From Muribaculaceae bacterium (lineage in GTDB: Bacteria; Bacteroidota; Bacteroidia; Bacteroidales; Muribaculaceae), in assembly GCA_023663365.1 (NCBI GenBank), contig JAMPHP010000001.1, positions 890,740 through 954,739 on the forward strand: a DNA stretch of 64,000 nucleotides. The letters run 5' to 3'. A model generated the notes under the pieces. That model did no database searches. It was not told the DNA's origin and was given only the letters and a program-made list of their open reading frames with translations. Shown piece by piece: positions 60,035 through 64,000 of this stretch. Each line of letters begins with the position of its first letter. Position 1 is the first letter of the stretch. Made by a program: the position numbers and the translations under genes.

Positions 60035-60361
60035 ATGAACGCTAAGCTACTCTCCATCTGGCATTGGTTACGGCGATTTATGTCGCCGGTGACCTTGCTG
60101 TGCCTTGTCGTTCTGGGTTACATCATCTTCGCCGGTGAGCACACGGTGTTCAACAGCATCGACTACGACCGCACCATCGACAGCCTCAGAGCCGAGCTCG
60201 AGGCCAACCGCGACACCATGCTCTACTACCGCGACCTGAACCGTCGCCTTGCTTCCGACCGAAACCTCATGGAGCAGGTGGTGCGTGAGCAGTACGGCAT
60301 GAAGCGCGCCAATGAAGATGTATTTATCTTTAACGAAACTCCACCCGAACTTGAAGACTGA
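60035..60361 (+). CDS. Septum formation initiator family protein (DivIC/FtsB-like)
   Basis: Small bitopic division protein, 108 residues from ATG 60035. A membrane helix (SPVTLLCLVVLGYIIFAG) follows a short basic cytoplasmic N-terminus. A coiled coil then runs over SLRAELEANRDTMLYYRDLN, and the conserved end is VVREQYGMKRANEDVFIF, typical of DivIC/FtsB. The start is supported by a -7 element at 60022-60029, which implies a leaderless or nearly leaderless mRNA. The 3' end overlaps the next gene by 50 nt. Confidence 0.88.
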   Translation: MNAKLLSIWHWLRRFMSPVTLLCLVVLGYIIFAGEHTVFNSIDYDRTIDSLRAELEANRDTMLYYRDLNRRLASDRNLMEQVVREQYGMKRANEDVFIFNETPPELED

Positions 60362-60734
60362 CAACCGAAGCGGCATTGCCGCCATCCTCGCCCCCGTGGC
60401 GCTCATCATCATCTTCGCGGCCACTCTCGCACCCTTCTTCCTGCGCGAGCAGGCTTGGGCTCAGGCCGCCTACCCCTACGTCTACGCCGCCGGAGCGCTG
60501 ATGCTTCTGCTGGTGCGACTCTTCACGCCCTACCGCGGCAAGGACCTCAAGCTCAAGCGCTGGCACCGCATCGAGAGCTGGAGCGCCATCTTCTTCTGCG
60601 CCGCAGCAGTATTCCTCTTCATCCCCGGAGCTGCCCTGCGCGACTGGCTCGCTTTCACTCTCGCAGCAGCCATGATTCAGCTCATCACCTCGCTGATGAT
60701 ACCCGCTCGCGAGGCGAAGATTGCAAAGGGTTGA
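60312..60734 (+). CDS. Membrane protein of unknown function
   Basis: 140 residues with four hydrophobic segments (IAAILAPVALIIIFAATLA, AAYPYVYAAGALMLLLVRLF, WSAIFFCAAAVFLFIPGAAL, WLAFTLAAAMIQLITSLMI). The start at 60312 overlaps the DivIC-like gene by 50 nt, which is long but gives a consistent frame; an internal ATG does not exist before the first helix apart from 60318. It is 15 nt upstream of mutS. The function is unknown; cotranscription with the division gene is likely. Confidence 0.72.
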   Translation: MKMYLSLTKLHPNLKTDNRSGIAAILAPVALIIIFAATLAPFFLREQAWAQAAYPYVYAAGALMLLLVRLFTPYRGKDLKLKRWHRIESWSAIFFCAAAVFLFIPGAALRDWLAFTLAAAMIQLITSLMIPAREAKIAKG

Positions 60735-60749
60735 CACACAAGCTATACA

Positions 60750-63368
60750 ATGGCGAAGAAATACGTTGAGACTCCGCTCATGAAGCAGTACGCCGAGATG
60801 AAAGCCAAGCATCCCGACGCTATCCTGCTTTTCCGTGTAGGCGACTTCTACGAGACATTCTCCGACGATGCCATCATCGCCTCGGAAATCCTCGGCATCA
60901 CCCTGACGCGCCGCGCCAACGGCTCGGCACAGTTCGTAGAGCTCGCCGGATTTCCGCACCATGCTCTCGACAGCTACCTGCCAAAGCTCGTCAGGGCAGG
61001 CAAGCGGGTGGCTATCTGCGAGCAGCTCGAGGACCCGAAGCTCACCAAGAAACTCGTGAAGCGCGGCATCACCGAGCTTGTCACACCAGGTGTGGCCATG
61101 AGCGACAATGTACTCTCACGACGCGAGAACAACTTCCTCGCCGCAATCCACTTTGGCAAAGTGCTCAGCGGCATCGCTCTGCTCGACATCTCCACCGGCG
61201 AGTTCATCACCACCGAGGGCACTGTCGACTACATCGACAAAATTCTCGCTACCATGGCTCCGAAGGAGCTGCTGGTGCAGCGCGGCTTCAAGAGCAAAGC
61301 CATCGACGAGCTGTCGCAGCAGTATCTCTACTTCGAGATGGAGGACTGGCTCTTCACCCTCGATGCCGCCGACGAGCGCCTGCGCAAGCAGTTCGGCACA
61401 AGCTCTCTCAAAGGCTTTGGCATCGACCGCATGAACTCCGCCATCATCGCCGCCGGTGCAATCCTGCACTACCTCGACCTCACTCAGCACACCCGCACGG
61501 GCCACATCACATCCATCTCCCGCCTCGAGGAGAGCAAATATGTGCGCCTCGACCGCTTCACCATCCGCAATCTCGAGCTCTTCCAGCCTCTCGACTCCGA
61601 CGGCAAGAGCCTCCTCGACGTAATCGACCGCACTGCCACACCAATGGGCGCACGTATGCTCCGCCGATGGCTGCAGATGCCCCTGCGCGACCCCAAGGCT
61701 ATCAACGAGCGCCTCGATGTGGTGGAGTACTTCTTCCGCAACACCGAGCTGCGCGATGACATGGCCGAGCTCCTCAAGACCGTCGGCGACCTCGAGCGAC
61801 TCGTCACCAAGGTTGCCACCGAGCGCATTTCGCCTCGCGAGCTTATCCAGGTGCGCAATGCCCTGGCCGCCGTTGGCCCGATCAAGGAGATGTGCGCGGC
61901 TTCGGCGCTCCCGCAACTCGTGGCCATCGGCGAGCAGCTCAACCCCTGCGACTCCGTGCGCGAGCGCATTGCACGCGAGATACCCGACGATGCCGCCGGA
62001 AACGCCGCCCGAGGCGACATAATATGCCGCGGAGTGAGCGAGGAGCTCGACAGCCTCCGCGCCATAGCCTACGAAGGCAAGGACTATCTGACACGGCTGC
62101 AGGCTCGCGAGGTGGAGGCCACAGGCATCACATCGCTCAAGATTGGCTACAACAACGTTTTCGGCTACTACATCGAGGTCACAAACACTCACAAGGCCAA
62201 GGTGCCGAAGGAGTGGATTCGGAAGCAGACCCTCGTCAACGCCGAGCGATACATCACCCCCGAGCTCAAGGACTACGAAGAGAAAATCCTCGGTGCACAG
62301 GAGAAAATCGAAGCGCTGCAGACACGCCTCTACGCCGAGCTCGTGGCCGCTGTGGCCCAGTACATACCGGCGCTGCAGCTCGATGCAGCACTGCTGGCGC
62401 GCCTCGACGTGCTCAACGCTTTCACCCGCGTGGCACTCGAGAACCGCTACAACCGCCCCGTGGTCGACGACTCGCTCACCCTACGCCTCGTAGAAGCACG
62501 CCACCCGGTCATTGAGAAGCAGTTGCCTCCCGGCGAGCCGTATATCTCCAACACCGTGGAGCTCGCCAACGACGGCACACAGATCATGATGATTACCGGC
62601 CCCAACATGTCGGGTAAGTCGGCACTGCTGCGCCAGACAGCCCTCAACGTCATTCTCGCGCAGATAGGCTGCTTCGTAGCCGCCGAGAGCGCTCATGTGG
62701 GCGTGGTCGACAAGATTTTTACACGCGTGGGCGCAAGCGACAATATCTCTCTGGGCGAGTCCACATTCATGGTGGAGATGAACGAGGCCGCATCCATCCT
62801 CAACAACATGAGCGAGCGCTCGCTCATCCTCTTCGACGAGCTCGGCCGTGGCACTTCGACCTACGACGGCATTTCAATAGCATGGGCCATCGTGGAGCAT
62901 ATCCACAACCACGGTTCCATGCACCCCAAGACCCTCTTTGCCACTCACTACCACGAGCTCAACGACATGGAGGGCAAGTTCGACCGCATCGTCAACTTCA
63001 ACGTATCGGTCAAAGAAATCGACGGCAAGGTAGTCTTTCTCCGCAAACTCGCACGCGGCGGCAGCGAGCACAGCTTCGGTATACACGTGGCAAAGCTCGC
63101 AGGTATGCCGGCATCGATTGTGAAGCGTGCCGATGAGGTGCTTGCACAGCTCGAGAAAGCCGACGACGGCTCTGCAAAGCCACACATCGCCGCTCCCGAC
63201 CGACATATCGAGGGCGGTATGCAGCTATCCTTCTTCCAACTCGACGACCCCGTGCTGAGCCAGGTGCGCGACGAGCTCCTCGGCGTCGACATCAACAACC
63301 TCACCCCGCTCGAAGCCCTCACCAAGCTCCACGACATCAGAGGAATACTCACCGGAAAGCACCAATAG
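60750..63368 (+). CDS. mutS: DNA mismatch repair protein MutS
   Basis: Mismatch-recognising ATPase, 872 residues. The mismatch-binding FYE motif is at residues 33-35, in [10 protein letters not shown]. The connector, core and clamp domains follow. The ATPase has Walker [14 protein letters not shown] near residue 616, Walker [17 protein letters not shown] and the THYHEL stretch. Length is normal for MutS1. The gene is intact, so mismatch repair is probably functional. Confidence 0.97.
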   Translation: MAKKYVETPLMKQYAEMKAKHPDAILLFRVGDFYETFSDDAIIASEILGITLTRRANGSAQFVELAGFPHHALDSYLPKLVRAGKRVAICEQLEDPKLTKKLVKRGITELVTPGVAMSDNVLSRRENNFLAAIHFGKVLSGIALLDISTGEFITTEGTVDYIDKILATMAPKELLVQRGFKSKAIDELSQQYLYFEMEDWLFTLDAADERLRKQFGTSSLKGFGIDRMNSAIIAAGAILHYLDLTQHTRTGHITSISRLEESKYVRLDRFTIRNLELFQPLDSDGKSLLDVIDRTATPMGARMLRRWLQMPLRDPKAINERLDVVEYFFRNTELRDDMAELLKTVGDLERLVTKVATERISPRELIQVRNALAAVGPIKEMCAASALPQLVAIGEQLNPCDSVRERIAREIPDDAAGNAARGDIICRGVSEELDSLRAIAYEGKDYLTRLQAREVEATGITSLKIGYNNVFGYYIEVTNTHKAKVPKEWIRKQTLVNAERYITPELKDYEEKILGAQEKIEALQTRLYAELVAAVAQYIPALQLDAALLARLDVLNAFTRVALENRYNRPVVDDSLTLRLVEARHPVIEKQLPPGEPYISNTVELANDGTQIMMITGPNMSGKSALLRQTALNVILAQIGCFVAAESAHVGVVDKIFTRVGASDNISLGESTFMVEMNEAASILNNMSERSLILFDELGRGTSTYDGISIAWAIVEHIHNHGSMHPKTLFATHYHELNDMEGKFDRIVNFNVSVKEIDGKVVFLRKLARGGSEHSFGIHVAKLAGMPASIVKRADEVLAQLEKADDGSAKPHIAAPDRHIEGGMQLSFFQLDDPVLSQVRDELLGVDINNLTPLEALTKLHDIRGILTGKHQ

Positions 63369-63378
63369 TCCAATAGCC

Positions 63379-63915
63379 ATGCACCTTAAAATCCGCAAAC
63401 CCATAGCGCGCTTTATGGAGCCCTCGCGCAGACTCTACATCGATGCCTTCCCCGAAGAGGAGAGGCGCCCCTGGAGCACGATGCTGCTCGCACCCCACGA
63501 GCGGCTGCGCGGCCCCTACCTGCATCAGCTCCTGCTCGCAAAGGGCTGCTCCGACACATTCGCAGGCCTGGTCACCACATGGCACTTCGACCACTTCAAC
63601 TACATCGAGCACTTTGCCACCATGCCCGCGCTCCGAGGTGCCGGAGTGGGCTCCTACACCCTTCAGTCGCTCATCCAAGGCTTCGACACTCCATGGGTGC
63701 TCGAGGTGGAGCGCCCCGCGGCCGACAACCCCATGGCCGCCCGCCGAATAGCATTCTACGAGCGAAACGGCTTCCACCTGCTCGACTACGACTACATCCA
63801 GCCGCCCTACGCCCCCGGCCTGCCCGAAGTGCCACTGCTGCTGATGTCGACCGACCCCCACATCGACCCGCACCACGTGGCACAAGTACTCCACAGAGAG
63901 GTCTACGGAAAGTAA
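63379..63915 (+). CDS. GNAT family N-acetyltransferase
   Basis: 178 residues. The acetyl-CoA loop region is FATMPALRGAGVGSYTLQSL (motif A, R-G-x-G-V-G), followed by LEVERPAADNPMAARRIAFY with the usual GNAT motif B pattern and ERNGFHLLDYDYIQPPY. The substrate is unknown. It starts 10 nt after mutS and probably shares its transcript. The R1 locus F begins about 20 nt after its stop. Confidence 0.85.
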   Translation: MHLKIRKPIARFMEPSRRLYIDAFPEEERRPWSTMLLAPHERLRGPYLHQLLLAKGCSDTFAGLVTTWHFDHFNYIEHFATMPALRGAGVGSYTLQSLIQGFDTPWVLEVERPAADNPMAARRIAFYERNGFHLLDYDYIQPPYAPGLPEVPLLLMSTDPHIDPHHVAQVLHREVYGK

Positions 63916-63937
63916 GATTCAAACTCCCCCACGCCGA

Positions 63938-64000
63938 CACGCCGCGGGGGATCTCCGCATCCCCCGCAACCTACAGTAGGGTTTCTTGCTATGCAAGCGC
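63938..64000. repeat. R1 palindromic mosaic repeat, locus F (continues past the window)
   Basis: CGCC followed by GCGGGGGAT-N6-ATCCCCCGC, AACCTACAGTAGGGTTTC and TTGCTATGCAAGCGC, the same module order as locus B. Confidence 0.8.

Overview
The window looks like a chromosomal segment of a GC-rich member of the Bacteroidales, most likely Muribaculaceae or a close relative. The phylum call rests on repeated Bacteroidetes-type promoters (a -33 TTTG about 20 nt from a -7 TAnnTTTG), lipoproteins and secreted proteins with Bacteroidetes-style C-terminal tails, and the gene run sigma-54 regulator / lptE / unknown / secG. The family call is inference from base composition and protein style, not from a marker gene.

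Most of the window is ordinary, densely packed housekeeping DNA. From left to right it holds: two tandem tRNA-Asn genes (one cut by the window edge); the dTDP-L-rhamnose operon rfbACDB; a CtpA-like protease; a frameshifted secreted protein with bacterial Ig-like repeats; folK; the rimP-nusA-infB operon; a biotin-dependent carboxylase subunit (pycB/oadA type); nadB; a GH109-type secreted oxidoreductase; a DXS-like enzyme; a fluoride channel; a lipoprotein and a RecD-like helicase; an AlbA_2/Schlafen-type regulator next to a decayed copy of its own 3' end; an acyltransferase; the sigma-54/lptE/secG cluster; a U32 peptidase-family protein; a secreted GH13 amylase; a convergent pair coding for a dockerin-bearing subtilase and a cohesin-like protein; DUF4301; a DAACS symporter; tatC and tatA; fabD; an RsmF-type methyltransferase; an ABC exporter; a secreted protein; a low-GC island; an unknown single-pass membrane protein; a GH31 glucosidase; ribE; DUF2851; a DivIC/FtsB-like protein; mutS; and a GNAT acetyltransferase.

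The intergenic space is unusual. Three repeat classes fill it. R1 is a GC-rich mosaic of palindromes found at six loci (about 0.2, 5.8, 9.6, 51.0, 53.5 and 64.0 kb). R2 is a 140-nt run of hairpins present in two inverted copies (9.4 and 25.2 kb). A 7-bp microsatellite of the type TTATGAG/TTATAAT sits at eight or more gene borders and in places forms the stop or start codon of the adjacent gene. R1 copies in the same orientation bracket a low-GC island (51.25-53.4 kb) that carries a lipoprotein gene behind a long structured leader and is followed by a run of four hairpins ending in a terminator.

The observations I rate highest are: the R1 family; the dockerin-subtilase/cohesin-like protein pair, which could form a small secreted complex; a promoter-to-terminator small RNA of about 115 nt at 32.55-32.67 kb; and the two structured RNA candidates in the low-GC island.
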